Source: a virus
DNA: 64,000 nucleotides
Virus record (IMG/VR): IMGVR_UViG_3300030616_000020
Location: 34,693-98,692 of that record
Direction: 5' to 3' (one strand)
A program made the position numbers and the translations under genes. Below are positions 40,468 to 49,917 of this stretch, one piece after another. The first letter of the stretch is position 1; each line of letters starts with the position of its first letter. The notes below the pieces were generated by a model. The model saw nothing but the letters and a program-made list of their open reading frames with translations. It searched no databases and was not told the origin of the DNA.

Positions 40468-42601
40468 TTCTGAACAGCCTTATCTTAAATTTATCAACAG
40501 TGCTGTCTTTCAGGAAGAAGGAAGACATTTTCTAAAACATGGGTACTATACGTCAGCTCCGTTTGGGACCAAAGACTACGATGACTATTGGAATGAACAG
40601 GAGCGTAGAGTTCTTAGTGGATATTCCGTTGGCGGTGTCAGAATTACCGGAAGGCACTATTTTTACCTTAACTTTTGCCTTATCAAGGCAAGACCTATTG
40701 ACCCTAATACGGGTGCTGAGAAGCAAGGCGAAAATCGGAAAATCATTACTTTACCTAGATTCCTCGATCATAACTATTACTGGTTCAACGAGTTTGAAAG
40801 GTGTGCTGCCGAGGGACCTCATCAGGGTAGTGATAAAAAGGGGATGATTATCGCCAAATCCCGTAGGAAAGGTTTTACATATCAGGTTACAGGAGGAGTT
40901 TACGGTTACAACTACAATTTCATACCAGCAAGTATGAATATTCTTGCTGCGTATGAGAAAGGACATTATAAGGTTACGCTTGACGGTATTCATTTTACGA
41001 TCAACCACGTAAACCGAATCACAGATTGGGGAAAGAAGAAGGATAAACTCAATAAGCGTGATCACTTCAGAGCATCCTTCGTAATGAAGAATCAAGAAAC
41101 CGGGATTGAAGTTGAAGACGGTTATATGTCAGAGATTCAAGCGGTTTCCTTCAAAGACAATCCGTTCAAATCCATTGGTGAATCCACCGATCTCATGGGA
41201 TTTGAAGAAGCTGGTAAATTTGAACACCTCTTGACTGCCTACACCATCTCTGAACCAACATTCCGAGATGGTGATATTATGACAGGAGTTCCTCTGATAT
41301 GGGGAACAGGTGGTGACATGGAAAGAGGTACAGCAGATTTTGCTGAAATGTTCTATAATCCTGAACCTTACGGACTTAGATCATATCAAAATATCTATGA
41401 TGAAAACGCAACGGGAGAATGTGGTTGGTTCATAGATGATATGTGGTATTATCCGGGTTCTGTCACCAAAAAACACTTTATCAATGGTAAAGAAAAAGAA
41501 GTTATCATTCCGTTTGTTGATCAACAGGGTAATTCAAACCGGCAGGAAGCAGAGGAATCCTTGGATACCAAGAGGGACAAACGTCGAAAGGGTTCACGTT
41601 CTGCGTATAACAAATTTATCACACAGCAGCCGAAGAATCCAGCCGAAGCATTTCTCAGGGTACAAGGGACCATGTTCGATACGGTCAGGGCTTCAGCACG
41701 ATTGTCGCACATCCTCACGAACAGGGCAAAATACATAGATAGTATATGGAGAGCAAATCTCACGGTTGATCCTTTAAACCAGAGAATTAAGTTTGAGTAT
41801 AATACTGAAGCTAGTCCTCTGTACGAATTTCCCATCAAAGACAATAAGCAAGCAGGAGCCATTGAGATATTCGAGCCTCCTGTTACAGATGAGGGTGGTG
41901 AGGTTATGAGAGGAAGGTATATAGCAGCGATTGACCCTTACGATGATGACGAATCTACCACAAATTCTGTTGGATCAATTCTTGTTCTTGATCTTCTCAC
42001 AGATCGGATTGTCTGCCATTATAAAGGAAGACCTGCTACGGCTGATCAATTCTTTGAAACTTGTCGAAGAATTCTCAAATATTATAATGCAACTGCAAAC
42101 TACGAACGAAACAAAAAAGGAATTTACGGGTATCTATATAATAAGTCACAGCTTCATTTGCTGATTGATGAACCTGAGATACTTAAAGATAAAGGAATTA
42201 GCAAGGCTAATACGTTCGGGAATAACTCAAAAGGAACCTACGGTTCAACCCCTGTTATTCTATACGGATTACAACGTGCAGTTCAGTGGATGTCCGCTAC
42301 TGCGTATGGAGAAGAGGAAGGGTCAGAGGTAACGAATCTGGATAAAATCCGTTCGATACCTCTTTTAAACGAAATCATTGCATGGAATCCTCAGGATAAC
42401 TTCGATGATATATCAGCACTAGTATTGCTGATGATCTATCGTGAGGATCGACTTCAGTATAAGAGACATATACACGAGAAAAGGGTGGAAGCTGTCACAT
42501 CTGATCCATTTTTCAGCAGACATGTTGGAGGTAGCATAAATGGCTATAGTAACAAAAGTATAATGGATTTTATTAAGACAGAAAAGGTTAAGATTTCATA
42601 A
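40409..42601 (+). CDS. terL: Large terminase subunit (TerL)
   Basis: 730 residues, the packaging motor. The ATPase domain shows the adenine/Walker A region GMIIAKSRRKGFTYQVTGG (about 145-165) and Walker B-like LMGFEEAGKFEH. The Walker A is unusual: the Gly-Lys-Ser/Thr ending is replaced by G-F-T, with Lys just before the Gly. The nuclease domain carries YIAAIDPYDDDES (first catalytic Asp cluster), a middle YERNKKGIYGY, and DDISALVLLMIY with the last acidic pair. Length and layout match crAss-like terminases. It is followed by the portal gene. Confidence 0.93.
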   Translation: MSDIVVAKPWGKEVPNPIRNSEQPYLKFINSAVFQEEGRHFLKHGYYTSAPFGTKDYDDYWNEQERRVLSGYSVGGVRITGRHYFYLNFCLIKARPIDPNTGAEKQGENRKIITLPRFLDHNYYWFNEFERCAAEGPHQGSDKKGMIIAKSRRKGFTYQVTGGVYGYNYNFIPASMNILAAYEKGHYKVTLDGIHFTINHVNRITDWGKKKDKLNKRDHFRASFVMKNQETGIEVEDGYMSEIQAVSFKDNPFKSIGESTDLMGFEEAGKFEHLLTAYTISEPTFRDGDIMTGVPLIWGTGGDMERGTADFAEMFYNPEPYGLRSYQNIYDENATGECGWFIDDMWYYPGSVTKKHFINGKEKEVIIPFVDQQGNSNRQEAEESLDTKRDKRRKGSRSAYNKFITQQPKNPAEAFLRVQGTMFDTVRASARLSHILTNRAKYIDSIWRANLTVDPLNQRIKFEYNTEASPLYEFPIKDNKQAGAIEIFEPPVTDEGGEVMRGRYIAAIDPYDDDESTTNSVGSILVLDLLTDRIVCHYKGRPATADQFFETCRRILKYYNATANYERNKKGIYGYLYNKSQLHLLIDEPEILKDKGISKANTFGNNSKGTYGSTPVILYGLQRAVQWMSATAYGEEEGSEVTNLDKIRSIPLLNEIIAWNPQDNFDDISALVLLMIYREDRLQYKRHIHEKRVEAVTSDPFFSRHVGGSINGYSNKSIMDFIKTEKVKIS

Positions 42602-42622
42602 TTTTATAAAAACTTACATATC

Positions 42623-45052
42623 ATGAGCGAACATTTCGGAACAGGTATAGGAAATACCCTCAAAAGAACTGCTCATTTTCCTTTTCAAAAGAAAGCTACA
42701 AGTAGTAAGAATAAACAATTTGTCATAGATTGTATTGAATCATCTGTTATGATGGCCTACAATACTGAGAACGGTTTAGTTCAGACTAAACGGACAATGT
42801 TTACAAACTACAATCTAAGAGCTGATATCTTAGATGAAAGGGATGTTGAACAAGCAGTAAACCCGTGGGGGATTAAAGGAGCTACCTTCCCTGCTAAAAT
42901 GCAGAACTACCCTATTGCTAATCCAAAGATTGACCTCTTGATCGGAGAAGAATCTAAACGAAGATTTGATTGGAGAGTTACTGTTGTAAACCCGGATGCA
43001 GTCTCTGAAAAAGAAGAACATCAAAAAGATATGATTCATCAAATCATCTTAGGTGCTATTCAGGCAGAAGATTATGATGAACAAGAACTTCAGCAAGAAC
43101 TTGAGAAATTTGGAAAGTGGAGTAAGTACGAGACTCAGGACCTTCGTGAGCGCAGGGCTACTCAATATCTTCAGTATCTATGGAAAGAACAGGAACTTTC
43201 AATCAAGTTTAACCGTGGATTTGAAGACGCTCTGGTTGCAGGTCAGGAAATCTATAACATTGATATTGTTGGTGGAGAACCTGTTGTCAGGAAGGTTGAT
43301 CCTCTTGCACTTACTATTATTCGGTCAGGAGAATCTTATCAGATTGAGGATGCAGATATAATTATCGAAGATACTTATCAACCAATTCGTTGGGTTATAG
43401 ATAATTACTACGATCATCTTTCTTCGTCAGAGATTGACAGGATTGAGAAAGGATATATCGGTCAAGGGACTAACGACAGAGATTTGGTCAAATACTATCC
43501 TTGGAGACCTGTTCAAAATCCTATTGGTATTGTAGGAGATACTTCCGGAGAACAGGGAACAGATTGGGATTATACCCTTTTTGATACCGATAATTTCAAC
43601 ACCAGAAACATAGCAGCTTATAATAACAATGGTGAGGTTCGTGTTGTAAAAGTTGTGTGGGTTTCTATGCGAAAGGTTGGTGAAGTTTCATGGTATGATG
43701 AAGACGATCAACTTCAGAAAAAACTTGTCGATGAAAACTATAAAGCAAAAGAAGAACTCGGAGAAAAAGTCGAGTGGTTTTGGGTTAACGAGTGGTGGGA
43801 AGGAACTCGAATTGCCGAAGACATCTACGTTAAGTGGGGTCCCAGACCTATTCAGTTTAGACGAATGGGGAACAAGAGTATCGGAGGTTCCGGTTACGTG
43901 GGTACAATCTACAACACAAACACTTCTCAGTCCCGATCCTTGATGGATCGAATGAAACCTTATCAGTATCTCTATAATGTATTCATGTACAGAACGGAAC
44001 TTGCTTTTGCAAAGAGTAAAGGAAAGATTTCTGTGCTGGACACTTCCCGTATTCCGGATAATTGGGATATGGACAAGTGGATGTACTATGCTGAAATTCT
44101 TGGATGGGCGATTGAAGACCCGTTTAAAGAAGGTAACAAAGGTGCTGCTACAGGAAAACTTGCAGGTCAGATGAACCAGAACTCTAAGGTTCTTGATCTG
44201 GAAATGGGATCATATATTCAGCAGCATGTAATGATGCTTGAGTTTATCAAACGTGAACTCGGAGAAATTGCAGGTGTTACTGAACAGCGTCAGGGACAGA
44301 TTTCTAATCGTGAGACTGTCGGAGGTATTGAGAGGGCTGTTACTCAATCTAGCCACATTACAGAGAAGTGGTTTATGATGCATGATAATACCAAGCTCAG
44401 AGTTCTCGAAACCTTACTCGAAACAGCTAAGTATGCTTGGAGAAATAAATCTCACGAAAAACTTCAGTATATCTCAGATGAGATGGCTTCGGTTATAACT
44501 GAGATTGACGGTCAGCAGTTCAATGAAGCAGATTACGGGATTATGATTTCTAATTCTACAAATGACGCTGAACTGATACAGACCATGAAGAGTCTTGCTC
44601 AAGCAGGTCTTCAGAATGATAAAATCAACTTCTCTGGTCTGATGGATATCTATTTATCTGAGTCCATGTCCAGCATCCGTAGGAAGATCGAGACTTACGA
44701 AGAAGAAGCGATCAACCGTCAACAGGAACAATTCCAGCAAGCTGAACAGACTAAGCAGCAAGCAATTCAAGCTGAAGCTGAAAGCAAACAGGCTGATCGT
44801 GAGCAGGATATGCAAAAAGTTCTTATCAATGCTGAGACTGATATTACAGTTGCTCAGATTGGTGCAAACGCTAAAAGAGACAATGGAGAGGCTGCTCTTG
44901 CTAATATTGATAGGCTTAAGAAAGAATGGGAAGAGATGAACCGTAAGTATAAGCTTGAAAATAAGAAGCTTACAGAAACTGTTCGTCATAACAAAGCTCA
45001 AGAGACCATTGATAAAAGAAAAGTAGCAAAAACAGCTAAACCAACTAAATAG
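42623..45052 (+). CDS. Portal protein
   Basis: 809 residues, in the usual slot after TerL. Features: a polar N-terminus, TMFTNYNLRADILDERDVEQAVNPWG, a wing/stem region with YNVFMYRTELAFAKSKGKISVLDTSRIP, and QRQGQISNRETVGGIERAVTQSSHITEKWF typical of phage portals near the stem helix. A long Gln/Glu/Lys coiled C-terminus follows (EEEAINRQQEQFQQAEQTKQQA...). It forms the dodecameric DNA gate of the head. Size agrees with crAss-like portals. Confidence 0.88.
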   Translation: MSEHFGTGIGNTLKRTAHFPFQKKATSSKNKQFVIDCIESSVMMAYNTENGLVQTKRTMFTNYNLRADILDERDVEQAVNPWGIKGATFPAKMQNYPIANPKIDLLIGEESKRRFDWRVTVVNPDAVSEKEEHQKDMIHQIILGAIQAEDYDEQELQQELEKFGKWSKYETQDLRERRATQYLQYLWKEQELSIKFNRGFEDALVAGQEIYNIDIVGGEPVVRKVDPLALTIIRSGESYQIEDADIIIEDTYQPIRWVIDNYYDHLSSSEIDRIEKGYIGQGTNDRDLVKYYPWRPVQNPIGIVGDTSGEQGTDWDYTLFDTDNFNTRNIAAYNNNGEVRVVKVVWVSMRKVGEVSWYDEDDQLQKKLVDENYKAKEELGEKVEWFWVNEWWEGTRIAEDIYVKWGPRPIQFRRMGNKSIGGSGYVGTIYNTNTSQSRSLMDRMKPYQYLYNVFMYRTELAFAKSKGKISVLDTSRIPDNWDMDKWMYYAEILGWAIEDPFKEGNKGAATGKLAGQMNQNSKVLDLEMGSYIQQHVMMLEFIKRELGEIAGVTEQRQGQISNRETVGGIERAVTQSSHITEKWFMMHDNTKLRVLETLLETAKYAWRNKSHEKLQYISDEMASVITEIDGQQFNEADYGIMISNSTNDAELIQTMKSLAQAGLQNDKINFSGLMDIYLSESMSSIRRKIETYEEEAINRQQEQFQQAEQTKQQAIQAEAESKQADREQDMQKVLINAETDITVAQIGANAKRDNGEAALANIDRLKKEWEEMNRKYKLENKKLTETVRHNKAQETIDKRKVAKTAKPTK

Positions 45053-45072
45053 GCTATACCAAATTGAGAATT

Positions 45073-45115
45073 ATATCTAACAACTTGTGTTAGATATTTT
45101 ATAAATCTAATTTTG
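45073..45115 (+). promoter_or_regulatory. Hairpin overlapping a Bacteroidetes-type promoter
   Basis: ATATCTAAC-AACTTGT-GTTAGATAT is a perfect 9-bp hairpin (45073-45097) followed by TTTTA. The TTG in its loop (45085-45087), 20 bases, then TAATTTTG (45108-45115) read as a promoter for the scaffold/capsid genes. The hairpin may end portal transcription or serve as an operator. Confidence 0.55.
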
Positions 45116-45130
45116 TAAAAGAAGAAGAAA

Positions 45131-46387
45131 ATGGCAGAAAAAGGCGAAGAACAAAGAGATCAACTCTTTGGAATGAATGTAGGAGACGGGTTAATCGAGG
45201 TTAATACCGAATCTGAAGAAACGGTAGAGAATACTACCGAAGAGACTAAAAAAGTAGAGAAACCTGTTGAAACACAGGCAGAAGCCTACGAAGACGGTTC
45301 TTTCGAGATTAACGAATTTGTCGAAGAAACTGAAAAATCTGCTGATACGACAGCAGAAAAAATTGAAGAGTTCATTGAAAAGACTGAGAAAAGTGAAGAG
45401 ACCAAAGAGACTCCCTCGGAAACTGGTTCGAGCGATTCTTCTTCTTCTTCGCCATTTTTAGCCTTCGCACGAGACAGAGCCAACGAGGGAGTCTTTCTCG
45501 AATTTGAAGATGAAGATTGGGAAACGCTAAAGGAGAGGAATGATGGAGATGAAGCTGCTGCTCTTAGGGAACTTTCAGAAATATCTGTTCAGGAGAGAAT
45601 CCGAATAGGTATTGAGAGTTACAAAGAGTCTCTTTCTGAAGAAGAAAGAATGCTGTATGAAGCAAAGGAAAAAGGACTTCCGGTTGATGAGTACAGTATT
45701 GCAAAGAGGAACTTTGACAAATATTCAAAAATTGACAAAGAGAGTCTTGCAGAAAATGAAAAGCTTCAGGAAGAAGTAGTTTCTAAAGCTCTAGAACTGA
45801 GAGGGTTTACTCCTGAAGAGATTAAGGAAGAGATTGATGGTTACAAAGCTCTTGAGAATCTTGAGAGCAAAGCTGAGAAACTTCTTCCTACGCTTCCCAA
45901 AACTTTCAAAACTCAGATGACTGAGATTGAGAAAGGAGCAGAAGCAGCAGAACAAGCTCGACAGGATGCAATTCGTCAAAGGGTAGCAAGAATGAAAAGG
46001 ACTATTGATAATACTCCTGAGATCATTCCCGGTATCCAACTCAACAAGAATACCAAGGAAAAGATTATGAAATCCATGACTATTCCTGTTGCGAAAGACG
46101 AACAAGGAAATCCGCTAAATCCTGTAATGGCTACCAGATCAAGGAATCCAGAAGGATTTGAAATGATGCTTCATTATTACCACACACTAGGTCTCTTCGA
46201 TATCGACGATAGTGGTCAGATAAAACCAGATTTCAGTAAGATTTCTAAGGTTGAAAAAACCAAAGCTACTGATTCATTACGATCTGCTTTTGAGACCAAA
46301 GAAAAAATCGTTGCTGGTAAAGCAAAAGTTCCTGAAAAACAGGAAGACGAACTTGACGAGTTTGAAAGAGCTTTTAAGAGACTATAA
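45131..46387 (+). CDS. Capsid scaffold-like protein
   Basis: 418 residues. The first 130 are disordered and very acidic (Glu/Thr rich). The middle is helical (SLSEEERMLYEAKEKGLPVDEYSIAKRNFDKYSKI...), and the end is a charged helix (EDELDEFERAFKRL) like the capsid-binding tail of scaffolds. It lies between portal and major capsid genes. A protease fold is not evident. Scaffold assignment rests on composition and position. Confidence 0.65.
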   Translation: MAEKGEEQRDQLFGMNVGDGLIEVNTESEETVENTTEETKKVEKPVETQAEAYEDGSFEINEFVEETEKSADTTAEKIEEFIEKTEKSEETKETPSETGSSDSSSSSPFLAFARDRANEGVFLEFEDEDWETLKERNDGDEAAALRELSEISVQERIRIGIESYKESLSEEERMLYEAKEKGLPVDEYSIAKRNFDKYSKIDKESLAENEKLQEEVVSKALELRGFTPEEIKEEIDGYKALENLESKAEKLLPTLPKTFKTQMTEIEKGAEAAEQARQDAIRQRVARMKRTIDNTPEIIPGIQLNKNTKEKIMKSMTIPVAKDEQGNPLNPVMATRSRNPEGFEMMLHYYHTLGLFDIDDSGQIKPDFSKISKVEKTKATDSLRSAFETKEKIVAGKAKVPEKQEDELDEFERAFKRL

Positions 46388-46423
46388 CTTTTATTTATTA
46401 ACAAGCCCGAAAAATAGGCAACA

Positions 46424-47887
46424 ATGAGAATTTCACCATTTCAACTTTATGAATCAGAGGACATCACGGGTCTAGTAACCAAGTCGCACTTGGGTTACAG
46501 GTTCGGGATTGAGCCTCAACAAGCGTCTAAAGTTGCCACCATGATTCATCAAGCGAATCTTGGTGCAACCGTTAATGCTTATTTGAATCAGTTCCCGACC
46601 CTGACTCTGGAAACAGATGATGATTTTACTTGGGACATCACTACCAATGGTAAGAAGAATATTCCTCTCGCCAAAGCTGAAGTAGTTCTTGGAACTGCTC
46701 TCACAGCAGCCGACAGAGCTGGTCTGAACTTTGCAGAGTTCTACCTCTTCTTCCATGAAGCCTACTTTACCGACGTGAATCAAATCGTTGGAGAGCGTAA
46801 CGAAATCTATCCCATTCTGGTCCTCGAAGACCCTGTGAATGTAGGTGGACTCTGGCGTTACAGATGTCGTCTGAACACAGGAGATGCGTCTCTGTTTGTT
46901 CCTTTCGACGAACTACAAACCGGAAAGCGTTTCAGCAAGGACTTCTCACCTGTTGAGAAAGAACTGTCAGTTAAGGGTGGTGGAGTTCACTATACCTTCC
47001 CTTACAAGATGATGAACGCAATGACCATGATCCGGATGCAGGATACCATTCCCGGTAACATGATCGAACGTCCCGTGAAGTTTTCTTGGATTGATCCAAT
47101 GACCAAGAAAATGATGACTACGTGGATGGACTATCGTTCATACGAGTTGGAGATGCAGTATCAGGATGAGATCAACCATCTGCTTGTATACGCTACTTCC
47201 AACAAGAGTGAAGATGGAACATACAAGCAGCGTGGAAAATCCGGACGTATCCTTCAGATGGGTGCTGGTATTAAGCAGCAAATGGAAGCTGCCAACTACA
47301 ATACCTACAACTCCTTTGATATCAAGAAGTTCACTGAGATGCTTCTCGACCTGACCGTTGGTAAGGTTGTGATGGGTCAGCGTGAGGTGACTGTTCTCAC
47401 AGGTGAGTGGGGAATGTATCAGTTCCATGAGGCTCTGGAAGACTACACCACTCTGTATGTTCCTGCAAGGGACAACTACAGGATTTACTCCAAGAGTGGA
47501 AATGTCATGGGATTCCGTGGTCAGTTCCTTGAGTATATTGGTCCCAACGGTATCAAGGTGAACATCGTCCATGATGCTCTGAAGGATGACTTCGCAAGGA
47601 ATAAGATTTACTATCCCGGTGGACAGGGACTCGCTGAGAGTCGTGTCTACGACATCCTGAACATGGGTACTTCCGATGGAAAGCCGAACGTACAGAAGGT
47701 AGCTCTCGCCAAGTTTGGAGACATTCGTGGCTACGAACCCGGACTGCGTGATCCTTTCACCATTGGTAAAACCAACAGAATCATGAGTAATCCCAAAGAT
47801 GCTTGGACCGAGCATAGGGCTTACACTGGTGGATCAATTGTTTACGATCCTACTAGGACCGCTACCTACAAGCCTATCATCCTTTAA
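46424..47887 (+). CDS. Major capsid protein
   Basis: 487 residues, directly after the scaffold-like gene. The start (MRISPFQLYESEDITGLVTKSH) and the beta-rich body with YRCRLNTGDASLFVPFDELQTGKRFSKDFSPVEKELS resemble crAss-like capsid proteins of HK97 fold. Codon usage shifts to G/C-ending codons, consistent with very high expression. No membrane or enzyme motif. Identity is based on position, size and resemblance. Confidence 0.85.
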   Translation: MRISPFQLYESEDITGLVTKSHLGYRFGIEPQQASKVATMIHQANLGATVNAYLNQFPTLTLETDDDFTWDITTNGKKNIPLAKAEVVLGTALTAADRAGLNFAEFYLFFHEAYFTDVNQIVGERNEIYPILVLEDPVNVGGLWRYRCRLNTGDASLFVPFDELQTGKRFSKDFSPVEKELSVKGGGVHYTFPYKMMNAMTMIRMQDTIPGNMIERPVKFSWIDPMTKKMMTTWMDYRSYELEMQYQDEINHLLVYATSNKSEDGTYKQRGKSGRILQMGAGIKQQMEAANYNTYNSFDIKKFTEMLLDLTVGKVVMGQREVTVLTGEWGMYQFHEALEDYTTLYVPARDNYRIYSKSGNVMGFRGQFLEYIGPNGIKVNIVHDALKDDFARNKIYYPGGQGLAESRVYDILNMGTSDGKPNVQKVALAKFGDIRGYEPGLRDPFTIGKTNRIMSNPKDAWTEHRAYTGGSIVYDPTRTATYKPIIL

Positions 47888-47940
47888 GGGTGATAGTGCT
47901 TGAATTATTTCGTTCATTGACATTTTAAAGAAGAAGAAAA

Positions 47941-48876
47941 ATGGCTAAAAAACAGGCGACTGCTACGGCAGAAAAAGAAGTTAAGGTATTTAGGCTTCCC
48001 GATACCAAAGTCCATCTGAAGCCAATTCTCAGAAATGGGCGTTGGCTTCCAGAGGGACACTCTGGATCGTTCATGTATGATCACACCAGTATTACTATTC
48101 AGTTACCGTTGGATAAGGATACCGGAAGGCTTAAAAATCCTTTAACTGATGAAGAAAAAGCGTTCTTTGAATCACATCCTGATCTTGATATGGAACCGGG
48201 AGACCTGAGTCCACACAAGAAAAAAGATAATTTCTGGCACAACTTCAGGGTGATTATCAGGAAAAGTGACAACATCGTAACTGATGAAACAATTCTGATG
48301 ACCCTTGATCTGAGTGATCCGATACAGTATTTGCAGTATAAAGTTCTAATGATGAACTCAACTCCCGAAGGAGGTATTATAGCTCCTTCATGGGAAGAAA
48401 AATTCAACAGTGGAACCTACCGAATTGCTTTACAGCATGAGGGACAGCAACATACTGAGAAGATCAAAAAAGCTGATCTGAGTAAAAAAGCTTACCGTTA
48501 TTTAAGTAAGGTTGACTCTTCCAGTGAAGCTATGTTTGACTTCCTTACGATCTATTATCTTGAGAACGCTAAAAGTAAGCGTCCTTCAGAGAATTCCGAT
48601 AAGGACTTTTATTACTCAGAGATTCAAGATTTGATTGATTCTGATCTTGAAGGAGTTGTGGAGATCATTGAAGACGAGGATAACTATGAGTACAAACTCT
48701 TAGTTCATCGTGGGTTGAAAATAGGCGCACTCAAAATGGTGGCTGGTGGAAACATCGAGACTTTAGACGGTGTTCCTGTTGGAAAGAGCCTTTATCAGGC
48801 AATTCAGTGGTTGAAGGATGAGAGAAATCAGGATGAATATTTAAGATTGAAAAACCAGATAGACCTTGCTAAATAA
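47941..48876 (+). CDS. Virion-associated hypothetical protein
   Basis: 311 residues immediately after the capsid gene, preceded by AAAGAAGAAGAAAA. Alpha/beta (VFRLPDTKVHLKPILRNGRWLP...). A head accessory or completion role is likely from position; no family recognised. Confidence 0.6.
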   Translation: MAKKQATATAEKEVKVFRLPDTKVHLKPILRNGRWLPEGHSGSFMYDHTSITIQLPLDKDTGRLKNPLTDEEKAFFESHPDLDMEPGDLSPHKKKDNFWHNFRVIIRKSDNIVTDETILMTLDLSDPIQYLQYKVLMMNSTPEGGIIAPSWEEKFNSGTYRIALQHEGQQHTEKIKKADLSKKAYRYLSKVDSSSEAMFDFLTIYYLENAKSKRPSENSDKDFYYSEIQDLIDSDLEGVVEIIEDEDNYEYKLLVHRGLKIGALKMVAGGNIETLDGVPVGKSLYQAIQWLKDERNQDEYLRLKNQIDLAK

Positions 48877-48882
48877 TTAGCA

Positions 48883-49905
48883 ATGACAGCAGAACAAATG
48901 AAATATGAGTTTGACGTTGGTTATGACCGTATAACCAACTTCGATGCTCCGGGATATGTACCGAAAGAGATTTCTACATTTCTCACACGGGCGCAGGAGG
49001 ACATTGTTTATGAACTCCTAGATTCTAGCTCGAATGAAGAGATGAATAAGAAAGCTATTTCCAAGTTACGACAGGTTATCCCACTTACTTCATTTTCTGC
49101 TGGAAACTATCCAAACGGTTATATCGCTCCGCTTAGAGTTCAACTCACAGATCAAGTTACGTTTGTCGCAGACGGTATAACTCATTCCGGAAACGGTTTT
49201 GTTACTGCTGGATTTCGTTTAGGAGATGTAATATCTGTTACGGGAGCTAGTACTAATAATAATAAGCTGTACAGTGTTATAGGAGTTACCGCCAATAAGT
49301 TGACGGTATCTCCTCAAACACTTCCGGGAAATTTAGGTACAGAAGCAGGTGTAACAATTGTTGCTGATCCTATTCTAAAGCTTCGTAACGAAAGGGCAGA
49401 TATCGAGTTTCAAAGCGGTAATTTTTATTACAATCGGATTCCCGTTTCTCCTCCTACTGTCCCTGTGACCTACAACAACGCCAAACTAGACCTTGAGGTC
49501 GATCCGATTGACGATGATTTTTATAATGGAAACTATAGGAATCCATATAAGAAACCATCTATTAGAAAAATTTGGAGAATTGACGGTGCAGACGATTCTG
49601 AAAAACAACATGAATACATAACTGATGGAACATTTACCATCACAACTGTACATTTGCACATTGATCGTAGACCAAGACCTATAATTGTACCTGAGACAGC
49701 TTCGATACCGTATGCTCTCAGTGATGATACAATAGATGGGATTTATTTCTTAGACTTTCCAGCAGGACTTGATTGTTTACTTGATTCAACCGTACATCGT
49801 GATATTGTAGATAAGGCTGTTAAACTAGCCTATGCTGCACTTCAGGATCAAACAGGATTTCAGATTAGTTCCGTGCAGGAACAGCAAAATAATAGTTTAA
49901 CTTAA
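48883..49905 (+). CDS. Head-tail connector / ring-like protein
   Basis: 340 residues. Helical ends (YEFDVGYDRITNFDAPGYVPKEISTFLTRAQEDIVYELL and LDSTVHRDIVDKAVKLAYAALQD) flank a beta-rich insertion (about 75-270) containing an SH3-like segment. The two-helix frame fits adaptor proteins that bind the portal ring. In crAss-like phages ring proteins follow the capsid gene. Assigned by fold impression and order. Confidence 0.55.
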   Translation: MTAEQMKYEFDVGYDRITNFDAPGYVPKEISTFLTRAQEDIVYELLDSSSNEEMNKKAISKLRQVIPLTSFSAGNYPNGYIAPLRVQLTDQVTFVADGITHSGNGFVTAGFRLGDVISVTGASTNNNKLYSVIGVTANKLTVSPQTLPGNLGTEAGVTIVADPILKLRNERADIEFQSGNFYYNRIPVSPPTVPVTYNNAKLDLEVDPIDDDFYNGNYRNPYKKPSIRKIWRIDGADDSEKQHEYITDGTFTITTVHLHIDRRPRPIIVPETASIPYALSDDTIDGIYFLDFPAGLDCLLDSTVHRDIVDKAVKLAYAALQDQTGFQISSVQEQQNNSLT

Positions 49906-49917
49906 TCCCATAAAAAA

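Noticed and set aside
46472-47815. Long antisense ORFs opposite the major capsid gene (up to 225 codons).
   Set aside because: They are shadows of the strongly biased codon usage of the capsid gene and show no domain pattern.
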